Of a stretch of 64,000 nucleotides of DNA, positions 44,775 to 53,964 are shown in pieces. The position numbers were made by a program, and so were the translations under genes. Positions within the stretch are counted from its first letter, which is position 1; each line of letters starts with the position of its first letter. A model generated the notes under the pieces. It worked only from the letters and a program-made list of their open reading frames with translations, had not been told where the DNA came from and searched no databases. Origin of the DNA: Halosolutus gelatinilyticus (lineage in GTDB: Archaea > Halobacteriota > Halobacteria > Halobacteriales > Natrialbaceae); the NCBI RefSeq assembly GCF_023028105.1, contig NZ_CP095491.1:1116001-1180000 (forward strand). Direction: 5' to 3'.

Positions 44775-45644
44775 ATGAACAGACGGGCGTTCGTCTGCGG
44801 AAGCGCAGCGATACTGAGCGGTCTCGCGGCGGGGTGTGTGGACGGCCTGCAGGTCGATCGCGCCACGACTGACGACGAGGGATCGTCGTCTGGCGAGAAC
44901 GACGAGGAATCGACCGCCGACGAGGGTGGTGAACAGGCGACGGTCGAACCGGAGACCGTCTGCGAAACCGTCGACGCGATTCTCGAGTCGATCGTCGCCG
45001 GAGAGTACGACGTCGCCGCGTCGTTCGCACCGACGGAATACGTCGAAGAAGCCGAGAGAGAAGACGTTCGACGGCAGTACGAGGAGCTAGACGTCCCGGA
45101 CGGCACGTTCGACCGCTCCTGTGACGAGATCGGGTCCGACGACGCGGTTGCGGAGTCGATCGCGATGGGTCTCGATGGCGACGTCGCGATCGGCGACGCG
45201 AACAAACTCGAAATCGAAATCGGGTCCGACGAACGCAGGCGCGAAACGACGGTCACCGTATTCGCGGCCGAACTCGACGGCGACTGGTACGGGTGGGTCG
45301 CTGTCAGCCGTACCGTCCGCGCCGAGGCGCAGGCGGGCATCGAGTTCGACTTCGACGAGCGCGACGAGGAACTCACCGTGACGGTCGTCGCGATCGGCAA
45401 CGCCGATTACGTGACGCTCGGCGGTGACGCGGCCGAGTTCGGCGCCGCCGACGGGTACGGCCCCAACGGCGCCGACGACCTCTCCGGCGTCGAACTCGGG
45501 GTCGGCGATTCCGTGACCGTCGACGGGACCGACCTCACCGGCGGGGACGTCGACGGGACTGTGACCGCGATCGCGGTCATCGAGGACGAGGACGTCCGGA
45601 CGACGGTCGGGAGTATCGAGGTCGAGATCGCGGCGACCGCGTAG
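44775..45644 (+). CDS. Haloarchaeal lipoprotein of unknown function
   Basis: 289 residues. The leader MNRRAFVCGSAAILSGLAAG ends at the lipobox Cys (LAAGC near 21), with a twin Arg. A Ser/Glu/Asp-rich linker and two beta-rich domains follow (VCETVDAILESIVAGEYDVA; FDERDEELTVTVVAIGNADY). Likely lipid-anchored on the cell surface. Preceded by an AT-rich promoter-like stretch (TTATTTTTCGTAC). Confidence 0.78.
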   Translation: MNRRAFVCGSAAILSGLAAGCVDGLQVDRATTDDEGSSSGENDEESTADEGGEQATVEPETVCETVDAILESIVAGEYDVAASFAPTEYVEEAEREDVRRQYEELDVPDGTFDRSCDEIGSDDAVAESIAMGLDGDVAIGDANKLEIEIGSDERRRETTVTVFAAELDGDWYGWVAVSRTVRAEAQAGIEFDFDERDEELTVTVVAIGNADYVTLGGDAAEFGAADGYGPNGADDLSGVELGVGDSVTVDGTDLTGGDVDGTVTAIAVIEDEDVRTTVGSIEVEIAATA

Positions 45645-45688
45645 TCGCGACCTCGGAATTCGGCCCGTCGCAATCGGTCGACTCGAGG

Positions 45689-46099
45689 CTAGTACCGCGG
45701 CGCGGACCGATCGGCCCGATCGGGCCGATCGGGGTTGAGCACGCCGCCGACGGCGCCGGCGATCGCGCTCTCGAGGGCCATGATCACCGAGATCACCACG
45801 GCCACGGCGAAGATGCCGAAGCCGGCGAATCCCCCGAGGACGCCGCCGCCAGGGCCGAATCCCCAGCCCGCGATCGCCACGACGATCGCGACGAGGGCGC
45901 CGCCGAGGATGCCGCCGAGCGCGCCCGCTAACAGCCCGTGCCAGAAGCCGCTGCCGAGACCGCCGCCCGCGAGGTAACCGGCGACGAAGCCGCCGATCAG
46001 CCCCGCGGCGAGGTGGCCGATGCCGGGCAGGGCGAGGCCGAATAGTCCGAGCACTGTCGCGACGAGAAAGCCGATGATGACGGCACGCCAGTTGGTCAT
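45689..46099 (-). CDS. DUF5518-like small membrane protein
   Basis: 136 residues, Gly-rich, with three or four helices (WRAVIIGFLVATVLGLFGLA; LAAGLIGGFVAGYLAGGGLG; LAGALGGILGGALVAIVVAI; FGIFAVAVVISVIMALESAI). This glycine-packed pattern is typical of haloarchaeal DUF5518 proteins. Start ATG 46099 (MTNWRAV). Function unknown. Confidence 0.72.
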   Translation of the reverse strand: MTNWRAVIIGFLVATVLGLFGLALPGIGHLAAGLIGGFVAGYLAGGGLGSGFWHGLLAGALGGILGGALVAIVVAIAGWGFGPGGGVLGGFAGFGIFAVAVVISVIMALESAIAGAVGGVLNPDRPDRADRSAPRY

Positions 46100-46417
46100 A
46101 CCTGTATGTAGGTGTTCAGCGGAGATAAACTGCCGGCGGACATACTCCGGATTCGGCGATCGAAGAAGTACGGTCGGCCGGGTGGAGTGGTGGACACGAA
46201 GACGATCGGGCGATCGATTGTTGGTCTCGGTACTGAAACGGCTACGACAACCACGAAAGGGGCTGGCACTGTCCACGAACCCGAGAGCCGACAGCGTCAG
46301 GGGGCTTTCGTGGCGTTCTCGACGCGGTTAGATACCCTTCAGCGGTATCCGCACACGACGAAAAGTGACCGGCGCGTAACGAACGACCTTTTACGAACGC
46401 GTCGTTTAGCTACGGGC
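46100..46417. other. Intergenic region with partial repeat copy C
   Basis: Between 46251 and 46322 there is CCACGAAAG ... CTTTCGTGG (46251-46259, 46305-46313) around GGGGCTG and CTGTCCACGAACCCG, matching the right half of the 13.3 kb element with its middle deleted. Otherwise only the divergent promoters of the DUF5518-like and NOG1 genes are expected here. Confidence 0.6.
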
Positions 46418-47401
46418 ATGATTTTCGAAGACCTTCCGACGACGCCCACGTCGGAAGAGCTGATCGACAAGGCGTTCTCGCGGGCGGCGCGGGCCGGCAG
46501 GGCCAAGCAGGGCCTCGAGGCCCAGCAGTCGATGCTCCAGACGGCGTCGAACATCATCTCGGACAACTTAGAGAACGTAGTGACGGCGTGGCCGGACTTC
46601 GCGTACGAGGACGACGTCCACCCGTTCTACTACGAACTCGCCGACGCGATCGTCGACGTCGACAGGCTGCGTCAGAGCCTCTCGGAGGTGATGTGGGCCA
46701 GTCGCAAGGCCCGCGAGATCAACGGGGAGTACCAGCCGAAGCTGCGGAAGACGGACGTCGACACGGCACGGAAGTTCCGCAAGCAGGCGTTCGCGCGCCT
46801 CGCGGACATCGTCGAGCAGATCGACGACGAACTGCTCTACATCAATAAATCGCGCAACGACCTGCGCGACCTGCCGGAGATCAATCCCGACGAGCCGACG
46901 ATCGTCGTCGCGGGCTACCCGAACGTCGGCAAGTCCTCGTTCGTCAACGACGTCACGCGGGCCCGCGGGGAGACCGCCTCCTACCCCTTCACGACGAAGG
47001 GGATCGGCGTCGGCCACTTCGAGCGCGATCACATCCGGTACCAGATCGTCGACACGCCCGGCCTGCTCGATCGACCGCCGGAGGAGCGCAACGAGATCGA
47101 AGCCCAGGCGGTCAGCGCGATCGAGCACCTCGGCGACTGCATGCTGGTGATGCTCGACCCAAGCGGCGAGTGCGGTTACCCGCTCGACTCCCAACTCGAA
47201 CTTCGCGACTCGATCGCCACCCGGTTCGAGGGCGTGCCCGTCATGACCGTGGCGAACAAGACCGATCGGCGAGAGCGCTGGACGGCCGATCCCGACGCCG
47301 ACTACGAGATGAGCGTCGAAACCGGCGAAAACGTCGAGGCGGTGCTCGACGCGGCCGTCGAGGCGATCGACTACGAACCCGAGTTGCCGTTCGAGGGGTG
47401 A
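46418..47401 (+). CDS. NOG1-type ribosome-biogenesis GTPase
   Basis: 327 residues. A helical N-terminal domain (MIFEDLPTTPTSEELIDKAF) is followed by the GTPase: G1 GYPNVGKSS near 166, G3 DTPG, G4 NKTD, and the Obg/NOG1 phenylalanine-containing switch (ASYPFTTKGIGVG). It helps assemble the large ribosomal subunit. Start ATG 46418 is the conserved NOG1 start; the longer frame upstream crosses a repeat element. Confidence 0.95.
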   Translation: MIFEDLPTTPTSEELIDKAFSRAARAGRAKQGLEAQQSMLQTASNIISDNLENVVTAWPDFAYEDDVHPFYYELADAIVDVDRLRQSLSEVMWASRKAREINGEYQPKLRKTDVDTARKFRKQAFARLADIVEQIDDELLYINKSRNDLRDLPEINPDEPTIVVAGYPNVGKSSFVNDVTRARGETASYPFTTKGIGVGHFERDHIRYQIVDTPGLLDRPPEERNEIEAQAVSAIEHLGDCMLVMLDPSGECGYPLDSQLELRDSIATRFEGVPVMTVANKTDRRERWTADPDADYEMSVETGENVEAVLDAAVEAIDYEPELPFEG

Positions 47402-47438
47402 CGATGAGCCGCGGAGACTTGCCCGGAGCGGCGCGAGG

Positions 47439-47807
47439 ATGAAGGGACCGGGAATCCTCTGGATGCTCCAGACCGCGGCGGGTCTCTCGATGGCCGGCCC
47501 GATGTTCGTCGTCGGCTTCGACCTGTTTCGATCGGGCCAGCGCGTCGCGGGAGCCGGCTTCTTCGCGCTCGGCGCGGTCGCGCTCTACTTCCCGACGTAC
47601 CTGGTCGACCGGATCGGCGGCCCCCGGACGTGGATCCGACGACGACTGGATCGGGGCGACGGAGACGAGGAAGCGACCGCCGACGCTGCCGGCGGTGAGG
47701 GCACCGAGACCGCCGACGGCACCGACGGCGATCGCGACGAGGAATCAAGCGGGACGGCGCTCGATCGCGTGTCGATTCTCGATCGCATTCGCGGCCGGGA
47801 GCGCTGA
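47439..47807 (+). CDS. Small membrane protein with acidic tail
   Basis: 122 residues. Two helices (ILWMLQTAAGLSMAGPMFVV and VAGAGFFALGAVALYFPTYL) are followed by a long acidic/disordered C-terminus. Starts 37 bases after the NOG1 stop, so possibly cotranscribed. Function unknown. Confidence 0.65.
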   Translation: MKGPGILWMLQTAAGLSMAGPMFVVGFDLFRSGQRVAGAGFFALGAVALYFPTYLVDRIGGPRTWIRRRLDRGDGDEEATADAAGGEGTETADGTDGDRDEESSGTALDRVSILDRIRGRER

Positions 47808-47855
47808 CGGACCGCCCGAATCGAACCGGATCGGGCACCGTTTCTCGACGATCGA

Positions 47856-49148
47856 TCAGCGCTCGACCACTTCGACGTACCGGACCTGGAGACTGACGGG
47901 CTCGTCGGCGTGCTGGTTGATGCGATTGTGGAGAGTCTCGGCGAGTTCCGGCGTTCGCTCGCCCGGCGGTCCACCGATCGTGACGACGACCCGTTGCGGT
48001 TCGCGGAACGGGTAGTCGTCGCCCATGACGACGTTGATCTGCAACAACTGGAACTCGTCGTACTCCTCCTGCGCCAGGACGCGTTCGACCTCTTCGCGGG
48101 CGTCCTGCTCGAAGTTTCCGACCGCCCACGAGGAGTAGGTGATCCCCGCGAGGAACACCGAGAACACCAGCACGATGACGACGAGACCGGCGACGCGCCT
48201 GCGAACCCGGCGCTCCGTGTGGTCGAGTTCGAACAGGCTCTCCGGGCGGTAGCCGACGTACCACAGGGTCAACAGCCCCGCGAGGTTGACCGAGAGGACG
48301 TTGACCAGCACGAGCACCGTCGACCCGATCGCGAACGTCGGCTGTCCCCACGCGATGGCGACGCCCGCCGCGGCCGCGGGCGGGATCAACGCCGCCGCGA
48401 TCATCACGCCGACGAGCGCGACCGAGATCCCCGTCGCGATGCTCACGATGCCGGCGACGCCGGCCCCGAGCGCGATAGCGAGCGACAGCAGATCCGGCGT
48501 GAGACGCTCGGAGATCTCGTCGACGGACGTGATGTTGAGCCCAGGCGGGACGATGTTGGTCGTCTTGACGATCCACGCGAAGATCGCCGCCGCGGCGATT
48601 GCGAGCACCACGCCGACGGCCTGGTAGGTGAGGCTCTCGCGGAACAACTCCTCGTCGTCGATCACCGAGCCCACGCTCGCGCCCAGCGCCGGGCCGATCA
48701 GCGGCGCGATCACCATCGAGCCGACGACGACCGCCGGCGAGTCGAGCAACAGCCCGGCGGTCGCGACGACCGCGCTGATGACCGTCATCGTCGCGAAGAT
48801 GCCGAACGTCGGCGTCAGCGACTCGGCCTCGGCCTGGAGTTCCTGTCGCGAGATCCGCTCGGATTCGACGTCCCCCTCCTCGTACTCCTCCTGGAGCTCC
48901 TGGAACCGCCGCGAGACGACCGTCTCCGCGTCCACGACGACCGTGTACGCGTCCTCGTCGATCCCGGCGGCGTGGAGTTCGTCGAGGACTGGTTCGACCG
49001 CCGCCGACGGCAACGGAAAGTAGACGACCGCCGTGTAGTCGCGCCTTCCGTCCTCGTCGGTGACGACGTAGTCGATCCCTCGATCGTCGAGCGCATCGAG
49101 GACCGTCTGTCGCTTCCCCGTCGGAACCGTCAACTGAACGAGCCGCAC
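47856..49148 (-). CDS. DUF389 (TIGR00341) membrane protein
   Basis: 430 residues. An N-terminal ferredoxin-like domain (RLVQLTVPTGKRQTVLDALD) is followed by the DUF389 membrane core. Its motif LDSPAVVVGSMVIAPLIGPA matches the family's SMxIxPLxxP signature and VGVMIAAALIPPAAAAGVAI a second. A C-terminal soluble part follows. The role of DUF389 proteins is unknown. Start GTG 49148 (VRLVQLT) fits the family; the longer frame upstream has no similarity. Confidence 0.88.
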   Translation of the reverse strand: MRLVQLTVPTGKRQTVLDALDDRGIDYVVTDEDGRRDYTAVVYFPLPSAAVEPVLDELHAAGIDEDAYTVVVDAETVVSRRFQELQEEYEEGDVESERISRQELQAEAESLTPTFGIFATMTVISAVVATAGLLLDSPAVVVGSMVIAPLIGPALGASVGSVIDDEELFRESLTYQAVGVVLAIAAAAIFAWIVKTTNIVPPGLNITSVDEISERLTPDLLSLAIALGAGVAGIVSIATGISVALVGVMIAAALIPPAAAAGVAIAWGQPTFAIGSTVLVLVNVLSVNLAGLLTLWYVGYRPESLFELDHTERRVRRRVAGLVVIVLVFSVFLAGITYSSWAVGNFEQDAREEVERVLAQEEYDEFQLLQINVVMGDDYPFREPQRVVVTIGGPPGERTPELAETLHNRINQHADEPVSLQVRYVEVVER

Positions 49149-49325
49149 GTGTACCCCGACGCAGTCCGGGATTATAATTTGCGTGACCGTCGCACGCGGC
49201 CCGATCGAACTCCGCTGCGATCGACGCGGAGCGCCGTACGTGACCCGATCGGGTTCGATCGGGAATCGCTCGAGTTGCGAGACGACGGTAGCTTCTTTGA
49301 GAGAATTGTGGTATCGCGCATCACG

Positions 49326-49793
49326 ATGAGCCGTGCCGCCCCAGCGTTCGGCGCGTTCGTGCTCGCGCTGGACACCACGTTTCTCGCCACGTTCGGCCCG
49401 TCCGCGCTTTCCGAACCGGGCGTGTTCCTGCTCTGTTCCGGGCTGCTCGTCGGCGCTGCGCTGGCGATCGCCAGCGACCTCACCGGCGGATTCGCGATCG
49501 GATCGGTGACGGTCCCGCGGACCGTGCTCCTCGGTTCGTCCCACGTCGCGATCGCGATCGCCGTCGCCGCTCTCGGCGCCTGGATCGCCGTCACGGCCGC
49601 CGCGACGACCACCCGACTCGTCGCGATTGGCACGATCGTCGGCAGCGCACCGCTGGCGCGGCTGGGCGTCCGAACCGCCCGCGACGATCGCCGCGTCCCC
49701 GATCGAACGCCCTCGCTGCGGCGCCGCCTCGGAATCGGCCTGCTCGTCGTCGCGTCGATCGGCGCCGGACTCGTCGTCGCGACGATCATCTGA
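49326..49793 (+). CDS. Small integral membrane protein
   Basis: 155 residues with four helices (FGAFVLALDTTFLATFGP; FLLCSGLLVGAALAIASDL; SHVAIAIAVAALGAWIAVTA; GIGLLVVASIGAGLVVATII). No recognised motif. Divergent from the DUF389 gene with a 177-bp shared upstream region. Confidence 0.65.
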   Translation: MSRAAPAFGAFVLALDTTFLATFGPSALSEPGVFLLCSGLLVGAALAIASDLTGGFAIGSVTVPRTVLLGSSHVAIAIAVAALGAWIAVTAAATTTRLVAIGTIVGSAPLARLGVRTARDDRRVPDRTPSLRRRLGIGLLVVASIGAGLVVATII

Positions 49794-49953
49794 CCGAGTG
49801 AGCACCGATCGTCGATCGCCCGGCGATCGCGAACCTCGATCGAGGGCCGCAGTCCGATCGATCCCACTCGCGCGGACGGCCGGCTCGATCGCGCGGACGA
49901 CCGCCTCCGGCCGGTCACCGAGTTTATAACCACCCCCGACCCTACCGTGACGT

Positions 49954-50571
49954 ATGTTCGACACGCGCCCCGATCGGGACGCCGAAGTCGCCCTCGTCGG
50001 CCGCTCGAACGTGGGCAAGTCCACGCTCATGCGCCGGCTCACCGGCCACACGTTCGACACCGGCGGCAAACCCGGCGTCACCCGCAAACCGAACCACTAC
50101 GACTGGGCGCCCGAGGACTTCGTCATCACCGATCTCCCCGGCTTCGGCTTCATGAGCGGCGTCGACGAGGACTACCGCGAGGAGATCAAGACGAACATCG
50201 TCCACTACCTCGAAGAGTACGCCGAGCACATCCTCGTCGGCATCCTCGTCGTCGACGGCAAGAGCGTGATCGACATCATCGATCGCCACTCCGGCCCCGA
50301 TTCGATCCCCTACGACGTCGAGATGTTCCACTTCCTCCAGGATCTCGGCGCTCCGACCGTCGTCGCCGTCAACAAGATGGACAAGGTCGACGACACCGAC
50401 GAGCGCCTGAACGAGCTCTGCGATCGCCTCGGCCTCTACCCGCCCTGGCAGCAGTGGCGGGAGACGATCGCCCCGATCACCGCCAAGCAGGGGCGGATCG
50501 AACCCCTGAACGAGGCCGTCCGCGAACACCTCCACGAGCAGAACCGGGACGATCTGTTCAAGTTCTTCTAA
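49954..50571 (+). CDS. engB: GTP-binding protein EngB
   Basis: 205 residues. G1 GRSNVGKST near 16, G2 Thr in [13 protein letters not shown]3 DLPGFGF, G4 NKMD. EngB/YsxC GTPases assist ribosome assembly; the archaeal form is slightly extended at the C-terminus. Good length and start. A strong hairpin element follows the stop. Confidence 0.94.
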   Translation: MFDTRPDRDAEVALVGRSNVGKSTLMRRLTGHTFDTGGKPGVTRKPNHYDWAPEDFVITDLPGFGFMSGVDEDYREEIKTNIVHYLEEYAEHILVGILVVDGKSVIDIIDRHSGPDSIPYDVEMFHFLQDLGAPTVVAVNKMDKVDDTDERLNELCDRLGLYPPWQQWRETIAPITAKQGRIEPLNEAVREHLHEQNRDDLFKFF

Positions 50572-50572
50572 C

Positions 50573-50864
50573 CAACCTTTTACGCTGCGCTCTGTGGCAA
50601 CTGCGTCAGGGAACTGACGCAGTTGCCACGACGCTCGGCAAAAGGTTGATCAAAAGCGCTCCTCCCTCCGTTCTCTCACTCTCGTCGGTCGTTCGCTCAC
50701 ATCGGTCGTCGGCCCGATCGCTCAGCCTGTGGCTTCGCTCGCGGTGATTGAATTGCTGCGTAGCCTGCCCTTCCCCGAGTCGCGCGGCCCTCACATCGTT
50801 CGGGTCGCGCTCCCGGCCGTCTGCGGGTACGTTGGTCGATCGGTTCGATCGCTTGACTCCACAA
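50573..50864. repeat. Hairpin-bearing intergenic element after engB
   Basis: CAACCTTTT (50573-50581) and AAAAGGTTG (50640-50648) flank a perfect 16-bp stem (50594-50609 with 50614-50629) and GGAA loop. The rest (to about 50830) has short CGCTC/GAGCG-like motifs reminiscent of the hairpin arrays elsewhere. Could act as an engB transcription terminator or a REP-like element. No gene seen. Confidence 0.65.
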
Positions 50865-51380
50865 TCACTCCGACGCCAACCGTTTTCGCATCCGGAGCGC
50901 TTCGAGCGAGACCTCGTCGGTCATGTCGAGGGCCACCGTCTCGTCCGCTTCGTATCCCCGTCTCCGGTAGAAGTCGATCGCGTTCTTCGACGCAGCGAGG
51001 ACGAGTTCTTCGAGGCCCTCGTCGCGGGCGACGGCTTCGAGGCGATCGAGAACGGTGCTGCCGACGCCTTCACGGGTGTGCTCGGGATGGACGTAAACGG
51101 CCACGACCTCGCCGGTGGATTCGGGGCGATCGCTCGAATCGCGATCGAGCCAGCCGAAGCCGACGACTCGGTCGTCCGCCTCGCGTTCGGCGACGACGAT
51201 GTGGATGCCGTTCTCTCGATCGTCGATCGGATATCGTTCTGGATGGACGTTCGCGATCCACGCCCGAACCTGCTCCTCGTCGTAGACCTCGCTGCCGAGT
51301 TCGAGAATCGCGGCCTGGTGAACGTCCGCGATGGACGCGACGTCGTCGAGGGTCGCCGATCGGACGCGGACCGCGCTCAC
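50865..51380 (-). CDS. GNAT N-acetyltransferase
   Basis: 171 residues. VRSATLDDVASIADVHQAAI is the N-terminal GNAT helix. The acetyl-CoA motif A is VAVYVHPEHTREGVGSTVLD with the R-x-x-G-x-G loop. NAIDFYRRRGYEAD is motif B. Substrate unknown. Lies one base downstream of the D-2-hydroxyacid dehydrogenase stop on the same strand, so cotranscribed. Confidence 0.92.
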   Translation of the reverse strand: MSAVRVRSATLDDVASIADVHQAAILELGSEVYDEEQVRAWIANVHPERYPIDDRENGIHIVVAEREADDRVVGFGWLDRDSSDRPESTGEVVAVYVHPEHTREGVGSTVLDRLEAVARDEGLEELVLAASKNAIDFYRRRGYEADETVALDMTDEVSLEALRMRKRLASE

Positions 51381-51381
51381 C

Positions 51382-52311
51382 TCAGACCACCCGGTTTCGG
51401 AACCCCTCGTCGTCGGCGAGTCGAGCGACGTTGTCGCGGACGAGGTCCCCGACGTCGCGGAAGTAGTCCCGCGTGAAGGCCGCGCAGTGGGGCGTGACGA
51501 TCACCTCGTCCGCGTCCCACAGCGGCGACTTCTCTGGAAGCGGTTCCTCCTCGAAGACGTCCAGCGCAGCGCCGGCGATCGAGTCCGACTCGAGGGCGTC
51601 GATCAGCGCCGATTCGTCGACGATCGGACCGCGGCCGACGTTGACGAAGTACGCGTCCTCGCGCATCGCGTCGAACTCTTCGGCACCGAAGCGATGGTGG
51701 GTCTCGTCGGTCAGCGGCAGCGTCACGATCACGAAGTCGGCGTCGGCGATCACCTCGTGCAGGTCGCCGCTCGCGTAGATCTCATCGAAACCGGGCACGG
51801 GATCCGGAGTGCGGCGAACCCCCATGATGCGAACGCCGAGACCGCCGAGCGTCTCCGCGACGCCGCTTCCGAGCGTCCCGGTCCCCACGACGCACGCGGA
51901 CGTTCCCGGGAGCGTGAACGCGTCGTTCCACGCCGGCGGCTCCCACCGGCGATCCCGCTGGTTCGCGACGTGCTCGTGGAGTCGCCGGGCGAACATGAGC
52001 AGGTAGCCCGCGACCGTCTCGCCGACCGTCCGATCGTGGATCCCCGTGCTGTTCGTCAGCACCACGCCCTCGGCCTCGAACTCGTCGAACGGGAACCGAT
52101 CGACGCCCGCCTGAACCGAGTGCACCCAGTCGAGATCCAGGAAGGCGTCCCGGTGCTCGAAGGTGACGATACCGTCGCAGGTGTCGATCGCGTCGTCGCC
52201 GACGGCCGCGACCTCAACGGGAAGATCGGACAGGTAATCGACGAGTTCTTCGGGCGGAAACACTTGTGCGACGGAGTCGTGGACGCCGACTCGATCGAGG
52301 TCGAGTGTCAT
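51382..52311 (-). CDS. D-2-hydroxyacid dehydrogenase
   Basis: 309 residues. NAD-binding VVGTGTLGSGVAETLGGLG, the catalytic Arg in FVNVGRGPIVDESALIDAL, Glu in EEEPLPEKSPLW and the catalytic His in VIVTPHCAAF. The order is that of PGDH/GyaR-type enzymes. It likely reduces a 2-keto acid. Start ATG 52311 (MTLDLDRVG). First gene of the unit with the GNAT enzyme. Confidence 0.93.
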   Translation of the reverse strand: MTLDLDRVGVHDSVAQVFPPEELVDYLSDLPVEVAAVGDDAIDTCDGIVTFEHRDAFLDLDWVHSVQAGVDRFPFDEFEAEGVVLTNSTGIHDRTVGETVAGYLLMFARRLHEHVANQRDRRWEPPAWNDAFTLPGTSACVVGTGTLGSGVAETLGGLGVRIMGVRRTPDPVPGFDEIYASGDLHEVIADADFVIVTLPLTDETHHRFGAEEFDAMREDAYFVNVGRGPIVDESALIDALESDSIAGAALDVFEEEPLPEKSPLWDADEVIVTPHCAAFTRDYFRDVGDLVRDNVARLADDEGFRNRVV

Positions 52312-52448
52312 GCTCGGCGGTACGCACGAGTCGAGGTTCAAACTTTACGTTGGGCAGGACGAGACGCGTCGAGAGTGGCGGCTCGGGGAAAACCCTCGTC
52401 ACAAGGGGCTCGGTGGGGGTAACTCGTCGTCACTGCCGCCGCCCGTCC

Positions 52449-53843
52449 TTAGCGGGTCGACGGGTTTGCGTCTGTCGCTTCACCGTTCGACCGCCACGTC
52501 TCGAGTTCCCGCAACTCCTCGGCGACCGCCCCGATCTCCGCGGCGTCGAGCGCGCCGCGTTCGGTCGCGAACTCGGTCACGCAGTCCGCGGGCGTCACGT
52601 CGAACGTCGGGTTCAACACGTCGATCGACGCGTCGCCGTCGTAGACCGCCGATCGATCGCCCGATTCCAGGTTCACCTCCTCGCGGCTCGAGACCTTGTC
52701 CGCGGTGGCGACGATGGAGACCGGAATCCCCTCCCGATTGGCCGCGATCGCCAGCCCTCGGGTGCCCGTCTTGTTCACCACGGAGCCGTCCGGGAGGACG
52801 GTGTCGGCGCCGACGACGACCCGTTCGATCTCCTCGCGCGCGAGGACGTGCGCCGCGGCCGCGTCGGTGTGGAGCGTGACGGAACAGTCGCGCGAGAGTT
52901 CCTCGGCCACGTCGACCCCCTCGCCGGCGGGCCGGGATTCGGCGACGTACACCCGCGATGGCTCGCCCTCCCGGAGCGCGTCGAGGACCGTTCCCGATCG
53001 CGAGAGCGTCGCGACGCTCCCCTCGATCCGATCGGCCGCGGCGCTCGCCGCGTCCTTGTCGGCCGTGAGCGCGCGATCGATGCCCGCAAGCGCCGAGTCG
53101 AGGACGGCGGGCGCGCCGGCGGTATCGTCGCCGGCGCTTCGGTCCGCCTCCGACATCGCGCGGTTCATCCGGTTGCGGAGCACGGCCATAGACGGCCGGG
53201 CTTCGAGCAGCCGGCGGGCGAGTTCCGCGAGCTCGTCCCGTTCGCCCTGGGGATCGGTGCCGAACTCCGATCGCTCGTCGACCAGCAGACCGGCCCGATC
53301 GCGGAGGACTTCGAGCGCCCGGATCGAGAGGTAGGCGGCGCCGTGTTCGTCGTCGGCCGCGATCGACCGAACCGTCGGCGCCACCCGCTCGTAGGCCGTC
53401 CACAGTTCGGGGATCGCCTCCCGATCGTCGTCGGGGTCGAGCATCGCGCTCGGCGGGACCCACTCGAACGTATCGTGCTCGTCGCTGAGATCGACCTCCC
53501 GACGCTCGCAGTCGAACAGGTACGGGTGGACGGCCCACTCCCGATCGAGATCCGGGTCCGCGAACTCGACCGGCCGGCCCGATCGAACGAGCGAGACGTC
53601 GTCGGCCTCGAGGCCCGTCTCCTCTCGAATTTCGATCCAAACCTGTTCGTCGGGGGCGCCCTCCGCGAAGCCGGAGACGCCGCCCCACAGGCCCCGGTAG
53701 GTGCCGACGGCGTCGCTGCGGCGCAACAGGAGCACCTCGCCGCGGTTGCGGAGGAAGGCGGTGACGACGTGGGCCGCACCGCCCTCGTCGTGATCGCCGT
53801 CCGCGTCGTCTTCGTCCGCGTTCGGTCCCGGTTCGTCGCTCAT
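52449..53843 (-). CDS. NUDIX domain fused to an eIF2B alpha/beta/delta-like domain
   Basis: 464 residues. N-terminal NUDIX (about 25-150) with GLWGGVSGFAEGAPDEQVWI then EIREETGLEADDV; the first Arg of the REUxEE box is Ile here while the metal-binding Glu pair remains. The C-terminal half is an eIF2B-like/ribose-1,5-bisphosphate-isomerase fold: VVVGADTVLPDGSVVNKTGT, GLAIAANREGIPVSIVATAD, VLNPTFDVTPADCVTEFATE. A fusion of hydrolase and isomerase-like domains suggests nucleotide or sugar-phosphate metabolism. Start ATG 53843 (MSDEPGP). Confidence 0.88.
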   Translation of the reverse strand: MSDEPGPNADEDDADGDHDEGGAAHVVTAFLRNRGEVLLLRRSDAVGTYRGLWGGVSGFAEGAPDEQVWIEIREETGLEADDVSLVRSGRPVEFADPDLDREWAVHPYLFDCERREVDLSDEHDTFEWVPPSAMLDPDDDREAIPELWTAYERVAPTVRSIAADDEHGAAYLSIRALEVLRDRAGLLVDERSEFGTDPQGERDELAELARRLLEARPSMAVLRNRMNRAMSEADRSAGDDTAGAPAVLDSALAGIDRALTADKDAASAAADRIEGSVATLSRSGTVLDALREGEPSRVYVAESRPAGEGVDVAEELSRDCSVTLHTDAAAAHVLAREEIERVVVGADTVLPDGSVVNKTGTRGLAIAANREGIPVSIVATADKVSSREEVNLESGDRSAVYDGDASIDVLNPTFDVTPADCVTEFATERGALDAAEIGAVAEELRELETWRSNGEATDANPSTR

Positions 53844-53964
53844 ATCCGGAGCAACGAGCGCGGCGATGGAATGGCTTTCGGGACCGGCCGTTCGGGGATC
53901 GCGGCCGTCGACGGCGGCGACATCGTGCCGTGAACTATACCCGTCCCGCGTCCTACGTGGTAGC

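Noticed and set aside
49627-49929. A 100-codon plus-strand frame overlapping the end of the 49326 membrane protein
   Set aside because: Ser/Arg-rich with no start context and out of frame with the supported gene.
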